Assembly (NCBI GenBank): GCA_034401795.1
Contig: CM067367.1
Span: 54,084,269-54,148,268 of the forward strand
Direction of reading: 5' to 3'
DNA: 64,000 nt
Source of the DNA: Chaetoderma sp. LZ-2023a
Taxonomy: Eukaryota > Mollusca > Caudofoveata > Chaetodermatida > Chaetodermatidae
Made by a program: the position numbers and the translations under genes. Below the pieces are notes generated by a model. That model was given only the letters and a program-made list of their open reading frames with translations. It was not told the origin of the DNA and did not search any database. Positions 11,705 through 22,665 of the stretch are shown piece by piece (within the stretch, counting starts at the first letter, position 1; the number at the start of each line of letters is the position of its first letter).

Positions 11705-12596
11705 ATTACTGCCGAAATATAAATATATCTGAAGAAAGTGGTTTTGATCTGGAATAATATGCAAATTGATGATTTGAACTTTCACTAATGCTAACATGTT
11801 TGATGCACTATCATGCACATCACAATTACCGTAAGCTGCTCAGTCTGCACCATCACTCCGAGTAGTGTCTATGTATTATTGGTGGAAACCAAGAGTTGAC
11901 AGGTCTTTAAGACATATGGTCGTAACCTGTCTTAAAGAACAGCCACATGTTGGTCTCAAAGGAAGGTGGTCTCTATAGAAAGGTTTGACTATACTTGTAT
12001 TATATCAGGGTGCGTATCTGCGCTACAATGGTCTACCTCTTATGTGGATAATATCTATAACAAAAAAAGTTAAGCGTATCTCCCGTTCAGAATGTCTACC
12101 GACTACTCATATATTGTCCTCTCACAATTTACCGTGGTCACAGTTTAGGCTTGTTATGCGGCGGATTATACATTGAGTAATATGCCTATACTATCTATTC
12201 AGCGAATCCACTGTAAATTTGGTACTTCACGTGATATGTATAAAAATAGGCTACATGTGTGACTATAAAAGGTGAACAAAAGGAATCATGTCTCCAGTGT
12301 GTGCTAGAATACAATTGAAAGGATATATTATAGCCTATTGTTTAAATGTATTACATGAATGTTAAACATTATTTGTTAAATTAACCAATTATTGTCAGAA
12401 ATGGTCAAATATGGCGGCCATTTTGTTTGCCATTTAAATTAATAATTCAGTTTTCAACTTCTTTTATAGATAAAATCAAGCAAAAACGTAGAAATATATG
12501 TTCTTTCAAGAGTTTGAACCAGAATAAATGTAATGTAAAGTAATTTTTTCTGAGTCATACAACTAGTACCATGAAAACACTGTTTTTTCACTAGAT
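11705..12596. other. 3' non-coding part of the nuclease-gene element
   Basis: AT-rich, with ATGGCGGCCATTTTG at about 12411 echoing the arm sequence. No further reading frame with recognisable content is present. Confidence 0.4.
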
Positions 12597-12733
12597 CTGG
12601 CGGCCATCTTGGAAGAACACCCCTGGCACCCCCTTCAGACAAAAAGAAAAATGGAAACATCAAATTTCCTTTTCTATGATACATAGACAATGATTTAAGT
12701 ATGGTTTCAAAAAATGTATATGAAATTTTAGCA
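12597..12733 (-). repeat. Right inverted repeat of the nuclease-gene element
   Basis: Starts CTGGCGGCCATCTTGG and ends TGAAATTTTAGCAAA. It is the reverse complement partner of 8853-8990, with small indels and about one mismatch in four bases. Confidence 0.6.
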
Positions 12734-13074
12734 AATGTGATTTTGGCTCCATAAGCCGGTATACTAGTTATCTGACTTTCGTCCTAAATTATATTCCTTC
12801 ACCAGTATATCCATATTCAGTTTGGGTTGTAACTCTTCTGCATTTGTTTGTTATATAGCACATGTTTTTGTTTTATGATTGATATAGTGGCGCAGTTGCC
12901 TGTGCTCATACACATAGAGTGCAAGGCTATAAATAAACGCAGTAATGAAAATTATTAAGTCATTATCGTTAAGTGGTCATTGAGTGGTCGGAAAGCTTGA
13001 ATGATCAGCACTCTGGATTATAGCAGCTTTCATTGATCGTTTGTAAACAAAAGTCAGACGTGGCCATCTGGCTT
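12734..13074. other. No gene seen
   Basis: AT-rich unique sequence. Nothing recognisable on either strand. Confidence 0.4.
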
Positions 13075-13585
13075 GTGGCGTCACAATGGAAGGAATTCAT
13101 CTGTCAGTCAAGTAGATGAGGTCATAAACAAAATATGTAACTTGTTACCTGATGTCACAATCAAATGATGTAAGTCTGACAGTTACTGTCTAAATTGTAT
13201 GTAACGGCTGTCATTAAAATTAGTTTCCAAATAATCAACATCTTACCCATATATAGTTATCTTGAAATTCAAAGTCTGTGAATTCAGAGTTCAAATGGCA
13301 AAATCCATTCAAACAGTAGTGCAATGTGGGTGAGCTTAGCTAGAAATGGGCAGAGCATCGCTAGAAATGGATCCCGCTGTTTAAGACAGTGGTTTGATCT
13401 CCATCTAATGTGCACTGAATATGGATTTTATTGTGACTAAAATTAATGTGAATTAACAATTTAACCCACCATAGGCAGCAACAGCTTCCAGTCAAATTAA
13501 TTTCAAAATATTCAACAGAATTCATTTTTATGTCGTAAAGAATATACTTTTTCACGGATTTGTTGGTGAAACAATTAATGCTCAA
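13075..13585. mobile_element. M2 MITE, long copy
   Basis: Outer module AATGGAAGGAATTCATCTGT, TGATGTCACAATCAAATGATG, half core at 13218, side modules with CTAGAAATGGGCAGAGCAT, and opposite half core CAGTCAAATTAATTTCAAAA at 13489. Same order as 6420-6965. Confidence 0.65.
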
Positions 13586-13610
13586 AACTAATTGGTCAAT
13601 AAAATGAAAA

Positions 13611-13926
13611 TCTTTAATTAGTGAATGGCCATTTGCTGACCAACAGAACTATTTTCGAAAATTGTCCACTTGAATGACTGGTTTGGTCAAAACCACTATA
13701 GAATTCAATTTTGGCCAACTTGACCATTTTAATCATCAAGCCACCCAAAACCAACCTCTACATTGGTCTTGTGTCCATTTAAAGGCCAACAGAAGACTAT
13801 CTTTGAAAATTTCCCAATGTCATTCCATGGGTAAATTTTCAAAAACAGTCCTCTCTTGTCTGCAAATGTACATTCAATAAGCAAATATTTGAATTGTCTT
13901 GACCAAATGTGACCATTAAAGGGTTA
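13611..13926. mobile_element. H1 MITE copies, one inserted in or fused to another
   Basis: A first left half (GAATGGCCATTTGCTGACCA to GACTGGTTTGGTC) is followed by a second copy from about 13755 with TCCATTTAAAGGCCAACAGA and CCATGGGTAAATTTTCAAAA. The right end is GACCATTAAAGGGTTAAAG. Confidence 0.65.
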
Positions 13927-14274
13927 AAGTGTTATTAGATACAATATGTCTTTATAGTGACATCAGTTTTGTGGTTGTAAGTGAGTTGGTCATTCAAGCA
14001 GGTTTGCCAGATCTCATCCTCATTATATTTCTGATGCTTGATCAGTTTTGAAAATCCAAAAATCTGAATGCCAATGCCCAGTTTGGCATTTCATTTTATA
14101 CTAGTCAGCGGCCGGTTACACTTGCTCCACTTATGTAACTGGCTGAGAAAATCTGGTAACATGTAACCATTTGTAACCAGACTGATTATTTTTGTATCCG
14201 TTAATGTTGGTTGTGTAATCGGTAAAGTTTAATTAGTAGCCTGTAATTGGCACCAGTTGAGATACAGTTGACTG

Positions 14275-14440
14275 AGCTACATTGCATGGGTGCAGGTGGG
14301 TGGGATGGTCTGTGGGTGTTTAAGTGAGTGAGTGAGTGGGTGGGTGGGTGCATGCATGGGTGGATGTGTGTGTGGGTGGGTGCATGGGTTGGTGCGTGGG
14401 TGGGTGGGTGCATGGGTGGGTGGGTGCGTGCATATGTGCG
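14275..14440. repeat. (TGGG)n-rich tandem repeat
   Basis: TGGGTGGGTGCATGGGTGG-type units, G-rich on the + strand. The reverse strand reads as His-Pro-Thr repeats in all frames, which is a repeat artefact. Confidence 0.85.
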
Positions 14441-15432
14441 TGAACCTGCTCTACCAGATTTATGTAGCGCAGCACCGAATCCATTATGCCACTGCTGAAG
14501 TGGTGATATGACTGATTCACAACTGCTACAATGCAGTTAATTAGCAGTTGAGAAAAGGTCTTGTTGCTTGAGAATGTAGCGCTGACATTTGGTAATATTA
14601 AGGATCATTTATCCATTTGACAGTGCTTTTAGGAATGCATTGTAATGGGAGGGCACCCATGCACATGTGCAAACATCGATACTACTATGCATGTAAACAT
14701 GCATGCATGGATACCGGTACACATAATATAGGAACATACATACATGCACCCATACACACTCGGATATGCACATGCAAATACACATACACACAGATGCACA
14801 TTTGCATCCAAGCACGCACACTGAAGACAATTAATTAAAAATATTCTTCTGCAAATTGGAATATATCACCATCGAAAGTCAATATTGATGCTGCAAATTT
14901 GCATATCATCTTTTCCGTGGTGAAAGTAATCAAGGTTGACTTCATACAATATGGTATTGGTAATCCGTCATCTGTCTCCTAAGCCTCAGCACACAATATG
15001 TAACTATGACACAAGCGGGATACCACGAACAGAATGCCACCATATGTTGCCTTCATAAAGACACCTTGTTTTTGCTTGTGACATATTCTCAGCTTCTGAT
15101 TGGATAAACTGTCAGTATTCTTTTTGGCACATGTTCTCCTCTAATTGATTATCTTATTGTGAATAAACGATGGATTACCCATAATCCAGCTGCGGTGGGC
15201 AGAATGCAGCTCTCTGCGGTGTCTCCTGACGCCCCTCCAGCTATTCAATGCTTAACTGGGACATCTGCCTGTGTATTTTGTGGGGATTATTTTTAGTTTT
15301 GGCTTCCACTATTTTAGTAACTCCATAGTTAGCTTATATGATTCATGTCTAATAAGAGGATTGCAATTGGAGTTATTTTTAAAAAGGGTGTTTCTATAAA
15401 GCTGTGCTGAATGTTAAAAATGCTTCATTTAC
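14441..15432. other. No gene seen; alternating purine-pyrimidine CA/TG patches
   Basis: 14640-14820 is rich in ACATGCA/CACATAC steps, giving paired shadow frames on both strands. The rest looks unique. No recognisable protein. Confidence 0.45.
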
Positions 15433-15579
15433 CTGTCTGACTGCTGCATGCCTTGACAATAATTTCAATGGGCAATAACTCTGGATATTTTGAAAAAATT
15501 TGACTGAAGGTTGTTGGTGACTAAGGTCCAGAGTTATTGCCCATTGAAATTATTGTCGAGGCATGCAGCAGTCAGACAG
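15433..15579. repeat. Long near-perfect hairpin, 52-bp arms
   Basis: Arms 15433-15484 and 15528-15579 are reverse complements with one mismatch; the 43-bp loop holds ATATTTTGAAAAAATTTGAC and GAAGGTTGTTGGTGA. The loop resembles an M2 core half. The arm segment CCAGAGTTATTGCCCATTGA recurs at 47386. Confidence 0.9.
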
Positions 15580-15724
15580 TTAATATTTGGGTGCAGCAGC
15601 AGAATAGTTAAGTCACTCGATCCATCATCATTTCACTTATCAAATGCCTGAGCTAAGATGCAATTGACTTTGAGCTTCAACATTGCAGCTGCTCAGAGCA
15701 CTGGCTGGTAAAACAGCAGCAAAT

Positions 15725-15930
15725 CGGTGCTGCACCCAGTCAAATTAGTTTCAAAATATTCAACAACCTACCTTTATAATCAACCTTGATATAGGATTCT
15801 GGGAATTCAGGGTTCTCTCAATCCCAACATGGTCAAAGTGTGGGCTGAGCTTAGATAGAAATGGGCAGGACATAGCTAGATAATGTATCGCTGTATTTTA
15901 TTGCAGAAGGTGTATATGGGTTACTTAATC
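15725..15930. mobile_element. M2 MITE
   Basis: CCCAGTCAAATTAGTTTCAA, AAATATTCAACAACCTACC, then GGGTTCTCTCAATCCCAACA and CTAGATAATG modules. Confidence 0.65.
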
Positions 15931-16235
15931 CTTAGCACCTACTACATCACCTCATCTTTTACTTCAGTTTGAAGATTAAAAATTTTGACATCAGAGTGGT
16001 AAGGTTTAACAGTGGCAAAGCAGCAGTTCCATTAATACAAATTAAAACTACCATTCTGCCTCAATTTCAGAGGTAATGCTGCGGCATACAGTCAGCACAT
16101 CGCAGGAGCTGCAATATAGAGACATCCAGTCAATAGCAGCTTTATGTATAGGTATTCAGGTGGCAATGCAGTGGCATTGGGTAGCAATGCAATGGTTTCA
16201 AGGTTGCATGTTGCTGAAATTCTGACTATTTTAGA
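15931..16235. other. No gene seen
   Basis: Unassigned sequence with a GTGGCAATGCAGTGGCATTG short repeat near 16160. Confidence 0.35.
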
Positions 16236-16403
16236 ACAAGAGGCCCAAGGGGCCTGTATTGCTCACCTGGAACATAGGCATTTCAACTAGAGACCATCGG
16301 CAATAAGTAGAACCCTATTTTGGGTTTGCCCAAAATTGTAAGAAGGATGTGTCCTATCAAAGACATTTTAAATTTCCAATTGCTTTACTATGGGAGTTTT
16401 TAG

Positions 16404-16454
16404 CTGCCACCCCCCCCCCCCCCCCCCAGGAGGTACCCCCCCCCCCCCCCCCCC
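16404..16454. repeat. Two poly-C tracts
   Basis: Runs of about 18 and 16 C separated by AGGAGGTA. Their length is likely to vary between individuals and assemblies. Confidence 0.9.
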
Positions 16455-16891
16455 TCCCATCCACCATTATATAATTTCAACATGGCCACCAAAATACCGA
16501 GATCGCCTTTTTTAACCTACAAACTTCACTTGAACAAACTAGAATGGCCCTTAGTCCCTAACCGAGCATCCCAAATTTTAGCCTGTTCCTTTCATGTGTT
16601 CTGGGGAGAAAGGCATTTTCACGAAAACTAGGTCATCCAAGATGGCAGCTGAAACATTCAGCCATTCAAGTTCCTTAAACAAAGTTGGTTCATCTGTTGC
16701 CATAGATGATGTTTCATGAGTTTCTAAGCGATCCTTCAAGCAAATTTGGAAATGATTTAAATATAGTTGAAATCGGTCAAGTTACTCCAGGTTCTTGAGA
16801 AGTTGTTTAAAAAAAAAAGTTTACGGACGATGGCCGGATGAAGGACAGTTGCCACAGCATCAGCTCACTTTGCCCTTCAGTCCAAGTGCGC

Positions 16892-16930
<39 letters not shown>
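16892..16930. repeat. (TAA)n microsatellite
   Basis: Thirteen TAA units, uninterrupted. Confidence 0.95.
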
Positions 16931-16931
<1 letters not shown>

Positions 16932-17150
16932 CATGTAGAACATGGCCCTTCTACTTGAAATGCTAATGTTCCAAATGAGCATTACAGGACTCATGGCCTC
17001 GTGTTGAAATATCTGTGTTCCATGGGAATGGTACACGCCCCTTGGGCCTGTTGTTGAAATGTCTATGTTCCAGGTGAGTGATACAGGCCCCTTGGGCCTC
17101 TTATTGAAATGTCTATGTGAGTGATTTCAGCCTCTTGTATGAAGGAGAAT
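16930..17150. repeat. ~60-bp tandem of the TIR-element end
   Basis: TTGAAATGTCTATGTTCCA plus GGGCCTCTTG units appear about four times (near 16957, 17004, 17053 and 17104), so the terminal sequence itself has been tandemly amplified. Confidence 0.65.
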
Positions 17151-17239
17151 TTAACTACTAAAGGAGTAGACTAGAGTTAACCATTTAATCCTTGATATGC
17201 CAGTGTCCCAATTTCAAGACATTACTATATAGAAAATTT

Positions 17240-17345
17240 GTTGAATAATTTTGGAATAATTTGACTGGAACATCTTGCTGTCATAATTAGCAATATCTAC
17301 CAATCATATTAGTTTCAAAATATTTAAAAAAACAATTGACCTTAC
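17240..17345. mobile_element. M2 MITE core
   Basis: TTGACTGGAACATCTTGCTG then CAATCATATTAGTTTCAAAA, with an imperfect inverted core. Confidence 0.6.
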
Positions 17346-17379
17346 AGGTTAAAGAATTCCCCAACAGCAGTGGTGTTGA

Positions 17380-17510
17380 AAAATGTCCATTATAGAGCCA
17401 GTCATGCCAGTGGTAAATTTAAAAAAACCACTTCTCTTGGTCTGCAAATGGACATTTCTGGAGGCCACTGCAGAAACCGTTTTCAGCTGATATGAGTGTT
17501 AAAGGGTTAA
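17380..17510. mobile_element. H1 MITE, right half
   Basis: GAGCCAGTCATGCCAGTGGT, then TGGTCTGCAAATGGACATTT, ending GAGTGTTAAAGGGTTAA. The left arm is lost. Confidence 0.75.
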
Positions 17511-17549
17511 AGAGTTAAATTTGATGATAAGTTGATTCCTTGAAACTTT

Positions 17550-17612
17550 CTCAATGCTTCCCTCCCTTTGCAATGCTTCCCTCCCCTTGCAATGCTTCCC
17601 TCCCTTTGACAC
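17550..17612. repeat. 18-bp tandem, three copies
   Basis: CAATGCTTCCCTCCCTTTG occurs three times head to tail. Confidence 0.85.
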
Positions 17613-17664
17613 CTGGCCCATTGCAGAATCAGCCACCATGCATCTGCTTTGTAATCCAGGAACA

Positions 17665-17880
17665 ATTAACCCTCAAATTTCTTTCCAAAGAATTTCAATT
17701 TTCTCATATTTGCAGACCAAAAGAATACTATTGAAAATTGACTACTAGAATGGCTGGCTTGCTTATCGAGCCAGTCATCCTAGTGGTAAATTTTTTTAAA
17801 GTCTTAATCCACAGGTTTTCCCGAAGACCACTACAGAGAATGGTTTGGCTTGCTTTGCCATGAAACAGTTAAAGCGGGTT
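17665..17880. mobile_element. H1 MITE
   Basis: AATTAACCCTCAAATTTC start, core GGCTGGCTTGCTTATCGAGC, end AACAGTTAAAGCGGGTTAA. Confidence 0.7.
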
Positions 17881-18685
17881 AATAGGTTTTGACACGGGCA
17901 AGTGGCATCCTGTTTTCTAAATAATTCATCAAAATACTTGGTCTTTGTGATGAGTTTTTAAGCAATGGGGGCAGACAGTTATTGTAATGGCTATTAAACA
18001 AATAGCCCCTATCTTGACAAATTGTCAACTCCTCCATGTCTGCTTGTTAAATATCTGTAAAATGATTTGGAGTGCACTGATTTGTACCCTAAGGGGTGTG
18101 ATATTGGACAAAGCACCCCCATCATGTGCTTGATTGGGCATATTATTAGCCCCTCAATGTAGCTTGAGGTTCTAAATAGGGTAAGATATCATGGTCTATT
18201 GACATATTTAGTGTGTAATTGTCATAACAACACCTCATTTTTAAACACTTCTCATGTCATTCTGTATACACATAAATGGATGTCTCTATTATAAGCTCAA
18301 TTTTACCAGCATTTTCACTGAACGGTCTTGTTCTTTAGGATGGCATTAATACCTAAATTGGCAAATTCTTCACAAAATATTCAACAAGAAATGCATGATG
18401 AAGTTGGCATTATAAATTTATTTTTTATCTAAAAATAATTATTCTATGTGTAATGCAGCCTTGATTGTTAAAATGTCACCCAATAGCTCAACTGTCACAT
18501 GTGAAGATGGTGACTCAGTAGTGGGAATATGCTAGACTGGTAAATTGAAAGGCAGATTGTCTCATAAAAGATGTAATTTGAAATTTTAACTCAGACCTAA
18601 GGCAAATATAAACAAGTGTGATGCGCTATATTTGTTGCTTAGACATCTTTGTCATGGATGTAAAATTTTGTAGGTATTGGTGCAT
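17881..18685. other. No gene seen
   Basis: Mostly unique AT-rich sequence. No repeat or frame I can name. Confidence 0.4.
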
Positions 18686-18689
18686 ATTA

Positions 18690-19640
18690 ATTATTAACCC
18701 ACCCCTACACACACCCTCCCAACCCAGCGGGAGGAGGTGGTGTGTGGATTATTAGTGTTTTCGTTTCCATCCATCCATCTGCGTCTGTCGCACACAGACT
18801 TTCCTTTTGATAACTACTTTTGCTCAGAGTGTTGGGACAAAACTTCATAGGAAGTTTGGCTATCATAGGGAAATGGACGTTATTTTGTTTAGTCAGTCAG
18901 TCCACCCATCCATCCATCCATCTGACTGTGCATCCATCCGTGCATGCAGATTTGGGCTTTTCATTTGATAACTTCTTTTGTTTGGAGTATAATTGTAACA
19001 AAACTTCATGGGAAGGTTGGATATGGTATGTAGTAGGGAAATGTAGGTTATATTGGGGGCAGTCAATCCATCCATCTCTCCGTCGATCCTATGATCTGTC
19101 TTTCTGATCATGTGTTTGTCCGTCCATGCAAATTTTGCTTTTTCATTTGATAACTTGACTTGATTGAGCTGTTGTGACCACACTTCATGGGAAGGTGGGC
19201 TATGGTAGTAGCAAAATGCAGGTTATGTTGTGAGTCAGTCAGTCCATCTTTCTGAGATATAGGTGCATATTAGATGTGTCCATCTGTCTTTGCTGCAAAT
19301 TTTGGGTTTTCATTCAATAACTGCTTTTGCTTGACAAAATGTTCTTAGAAGTATGGCTATGATAGTATGAAAACGCAGGTCATTTTGTGTGTCATCAAGC
19401 TGTCCATCCATCTATCCATCCATCCATCCTCCATCTGTCTTTTTGACATCTATCAATGAAAACTTTGGTTTTTCATTTGATAACTTTACATTTGCTTGGA
19501 ATATCTTGACAAAACTTTCGTTATTAGTTATAGGTTTTATTCATAATCATTATCCTCTTTCATCAGTGCATGCATCTATGCAAAGCAGTAGAATAAAGTC
19601 ATCTCACAAAGATGGCAGCCATTGTGGGTGTGGGGAGAGG
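18690..19640. repeat. Family D tandem-module repeat, ~190-210 bp unit
   Basis: Four to five modules share CCATCCATCCATC, then TTTTCATTTGATAACTTCTT, then AAACTTCATGGGAAGGTTGG, then GGTTATGTTG. The start at 18705-18740 has an imperfect CCTCCC/GGGAGG hairpin. The end holds CACAAAGATGGCAGCCATTG. Pieces of the same family lie at 22590-22665 and 57610-57910. Confidence 0.7.
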
Positions 19641-19800
19641 GGTATCATATAATTTATATCATCTAGCTAGTTAGGCTAAGTATGAGCTGTATCAATGATA
19701 TACCTTTCATAGTTCATACAATATCAACCCTTACCACCCTGATGTCAAAATTTAAAATTTTTAAATTAAATTAAAAGATGAACTGGTATTCATTTTTTAA
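19641..19800. other. No gene seen
   Basis: AT-rich, with a TTAAATTAAATTAAAA run near 19760. Confidence 0.4.
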
Positions 19801-19966
19801 CACTTTAACCCTGGAAATTTTTTTTTTAAATTCAATTTTCTCATGAGAAATGTCCATTTGCAGACTAAGAAATTTTTTTTCTTAAATTTAACACTGGAAT
19901 GACTGGCTAGGTTCTCAAGACTACCGCAAAAGCTGTTTTTGGCAGATATGAGTGTTAATGGTTAAA
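19801..19966. mobile_element. H1 MITE with deleted right stem
   Basis: ACTTTAACCCTGGAAA start, GTCCATTTGCAGACTAAG, left stem ACTGGAATGACTGGCTAGGT, then directly CAAGACTACCGCAAAAGC. Ends GTTAATGGTTAAAGG. Confidence 0.7.
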
Positions 19967-20440
19967 GGAAAATTGTGCCCAAGATGGGCATTGTTGGGTA
20001 GACTGGCTTGGTGGGTGGGCAGTATCCTTTGTGTTTTTATTACATCACTAAAACTCTAGCTTAAAAAGCATAAATTATTTTCATGTCATTTGTTAACTTT
20101 TTTGTAGTTATTCAAGCGATGTGCATGAGTGCTCACACTACTCCTGTTTACTGTAGCATTAGGTGTCTAGGCTGGAGTTGTTTAAAAGATCATATCACTC
20201 CTTCTTGGCTCATTTCCTTGTAAATAAGTTTCATATTTAGCTCGCACGAAAACCATGTTTCCAGAAGTCCAGGATGAAGGGTACTTTCACTCTCAGGATA
20301 AATCACATTAGAACCAGTAATCACCCAAGGTGTCTTGATTTGATTGGAACACAGAGTGGTGAAATGAGGAATTGTAATTTATGCAAACACATTGTATAAA
20401 TAACTGTTTAATTAAATTCCAGTCTCCATTTCAAGACAGC
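19967..20440. other. No gene seen
   Basis: Unassigned. Contains no long frame or internal repeat. Confidence 0.4.
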
Positions 20441-20560
20441 AATACAGGAAATGTGTTGAATATTTTGAAACTAATTTGACAGGCAAATGTTGATGCCCAG
20501 CATTTTCCAGTCAAATTAGTTTCAAAATATTCAACATAATATTCCTTACAACCAAAGGAT
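20440..20560. mobile_element. M2 MITE core, near-perfect
   Basis: TTGAATATTTTGAAACTAAT and TTGACAGG at 20455-20483, inverted as CCAGTCAAATTAGTTTCAAA and ATATTCAAC at 20508-20537. Central loop about 25 bp. Confidence 0.75.
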
Positions 20561-21160
20561 TGATCATTTGTGTTCTATAAGGGTTAACTGTATGTGGTTA
20601 GCTTTGTGAGAAGGAGCATATATTACCTCCAGCCTTAATTGAGAGTAATCAGTGAATGAATCTGTGCCTGTGAAGCTCTTATTAATCATTATACAGTAAC
20701 CGCCTGAGGTTAATATAGTGTGCGGTAATGGATCACCCCCTGAGCCTTCTAGTCATCATTGCTGTGTCCATTAGACCCTAGCTGTGAAAGTGTTTGCTTA
20801 GCAAAGAAAATACTGTCATTCTATTCTCTATTATTGTAAAGGTGTTCCTCAGTGATATTTGCTCATTCTCATTCAAACCAGGTAGAGCTGACTGTGATGA
20901 GGCAGAGGTGGACAATACTGTCAGAATTAAATATTTGGTATATAGTTTAAATCAGTATTTGAAAGCTACATAGAAAATCACTTTTACTGTTAGTGTGAAC
21001 TCCTATAGTTAGAGGTGATGACAGAGTTGCTACTGTGATTTTCTGCTTGTTGTTATTTTTATTGGGGACTACACCAAGTCAGTTTGTCAGCCTGTCTGTC
21101 TGTCAAATTGTTTACATTTCGTACAAAACGTAGGTCACGACTTGTGTGGAATGCTTGTTT
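20561..21160. other. No gene seen
   Basis: Unassigned sequence; a CAGCCTGTCTGTCTGTC patch at about 21090 is low complexity. Confidence 0.4.
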
Positions 21161-21164
21161 TTAT

Positions 21165-21402
21165 TAACCTTTTAATGGTTAAGCCGGCCCAAACCGACTT
21201 CTGTAGTGGTCTTAGGAATGTCCATTTGCTGGCCAATAGAAGACTATTTTTTAAAGTTTACCACTGGTATGACTGGCTCGATAACCGAGCCAGTCATTTC
21301 AGTGGTAAATTTTCAAAAGTAGTCCTCCGTGGCCTGTAAATGGACATGTGATAAGCAAATATTTAAGATTTCATGACCAAATTTGACCATTAAAGGGTTA
21401 AT
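21165..21402. mobile_element. H1 MITE, well preserved
   Basis: TTAACCTTTTAATGGTTAAG start, core GACTGGCTCGATAACCGAGC then CAGTCATTTCAGTGGT, end GACCATTAAAGGGTTAA. Confidence 0.8.
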
Positions 21403-21652
21403 ATTATTAATCAGTCAATAAAGGATTTAGCTGTCAGTGATCCGTATTACAAATGATTCGATGGGCTTTTCCTCATGGTGACCGACTTAGAAATCTGGAT
21501 TTGTATCATATGATGCCACAAATCAGACCAGCGATCTAGAACTGAAAGGACATTGCGGATTGCTAGCTTTAATATTTAGTTCTGCCCATCCAGGTGCGAT
21601 GATTACAGGTAAATTATTATGCACAATCAAACATGCTCAAGAGACCACCTTT

Positions 21653-21715
21653 TGTGTGTGTGTGTATGCGCATGTGTGTGTGTGTGTGTGTGTGTGTGCG
21701 TGCGTGCGTGTGTAT
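21653..21715. repeat. (TG)n with variants
   Basis: TGTGTGTGTGTATGCGCATG then (TG)n and CGTGCGTGCG; alternating purine-pyrimidine. Confidence 0.9.
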
Positions 21716-21787
21716 GCACGGGAGCATGTGGGTGAGGTGCACATTTTTGCCACCTTTGCCATTAATGGGTTAAGACTTGTGGATATA

Positions 21788-22567
21788 ATATGCGCAGTAA
21801 GGTATAGCTATGCGCATAGCTATGCACAGTAATGTAAAGCTATGCGCAGTAAGGTATCGCTACACTCAGTAAGGTATAGCTATGCGCAGTAAGGTATAGC
21901 TATGCGCAGTAAGGTATAGCTATGCGTAGTAAGGTATAGCTATGCACATTAAGGTATATCTATGCGCAGTAAGGTATAGCTATGCATAGTAAGGTATAGC
22001 TATGCATAGCATGGTAGAACTGTGTGTAGTAAGGGATAGCTATGCATAGTATGGTATAGTTATGCACAGTAAAGTATAGCTATGCCTAGTATGGTATAGC
22101 TATGTGCAGTAAGGTAAAGCTATGCACAGTAAGGTATAGCTATGCACAGTAAGGTATAGCTATGCACAGTAAGGTGTAGCTATGCATAGTAAGGTATAGC
22201 TATGCATAGTAAGGTATAGCTGCGTAGTAAGGTGTAGCTATACTTAGTAAGGTGTAGCTATGTGTAGTATGGTATAGCTATGCGTAATAAGGTATAGCTA
22301 TGCGTAGTAAGGTGTAGCTATGCGTAGTAAGGTGTATCTATGCGTAGTACGGTGTAGCTATGCATAATATGGTAAAGCTATGCGTAGTGAGGTGTAGCTA
22401 TGCGTAATAAGGTGTAGCTATGTGTAGTAAGGTGTGTCTATGCATAGTATGGGATAGCTATGCGTAGTATGGGATAGTTATGCACAGTAAGTTGTAACTG
22501 TGCTTAGTAAGGTATAGCTATGCATAGTATGGTGTAGCTATGCGTAGTAAGGTGTAGCTATGCACAG
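21788..22567. repeat. 20-bp minisatellite, about 39 copies
   Basis: Unit AGTAAGGTATAGCTATGCGC, contiguous without spacers, with one 19-bp unit near 22221. Variable sites are mainly the CG dinucleotides (GCGC, GCAC, GCAT, GCGT), as expected from methyl-CpG decay. Early units read GGTATAGC and later ones more often GGTGTAGC, so the array grew in blocks. AGCTATGCGCATAGCT at 21808 is a palindromic version. Confidence 0.95.
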
Positions 22568-22589
22568 CAACATATATCATATAATATGA

Positions 22590-22665
22590 GCGCGGTGGGG
22601 GTGGGTGGGGGGAGTGTGGCTGCATTAAGTTTTCGTGTCCGCCCATCCATCCGGCAGTCACATAC
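22590..22665. repeat. Family D repeat fragment
   Basis: GTGTGGCTGCATTAAGTTTT and CGCCCATCCATCCGG match the start of the family D block at 18740-18780. It links the minisatellite to the Penelope fragment. Confidence 0.5.

Larger units (their letters stand above)
8853..12733 (+). mobile_element. Candidate DNA transposon bounded by ~135-bp inverted repeats
   Basis: The left arm (8853-8990) and the reverse complement of the right arm (12597-12733) align along their whole length at roughly three quarters identity. Shared blocks are AAAATTTCA-ATACATTTT, ATGTTTCCATTTG/T, CTTTTTGTCTG and AAGATGGCYGCCAG. The broken nuclease-like gene lies entirely between them. Similarity fades on both outer sides, so these look like terminal inverted repeats. 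I could not fix a target duplication. Alternatively the arms are a dispersed repeat that happens to flank the gene in opposite orientations. Confidence 0.55.
16236..17102. mobile_element. TIR element with GGCCCAAGGGGCC ends (mollusc-type repeat)
   Basis: ACAAGAGGCCCAAGGGGCCT (16236) and its continuation through GCTCACCTGGAACAT are inverted at 17053-17102 (ATGTTCCAGGTGAGTGATAC, then AGGCCCCTTGGGCCTCTT). The interior has two C-tracts, a GAAATCGGTCAAGTTACTCC block and (TAA)n. This style of end is common in bivalve genomes in my experience; the class is not assigned. No ORF. Confidence 0.7.

Noticed and set aside
14201..14520. His-Pro-Thr repeat frames
   Set aside because: All frames of a TGGG-rich tandem repeat read alike; no start context or conservation.
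21788..22567. Regular array resembling a CRISPR
   Set aside because: Units are contiguous with no unique spacers, and the context is eukaryotic; it is a minisatellite.
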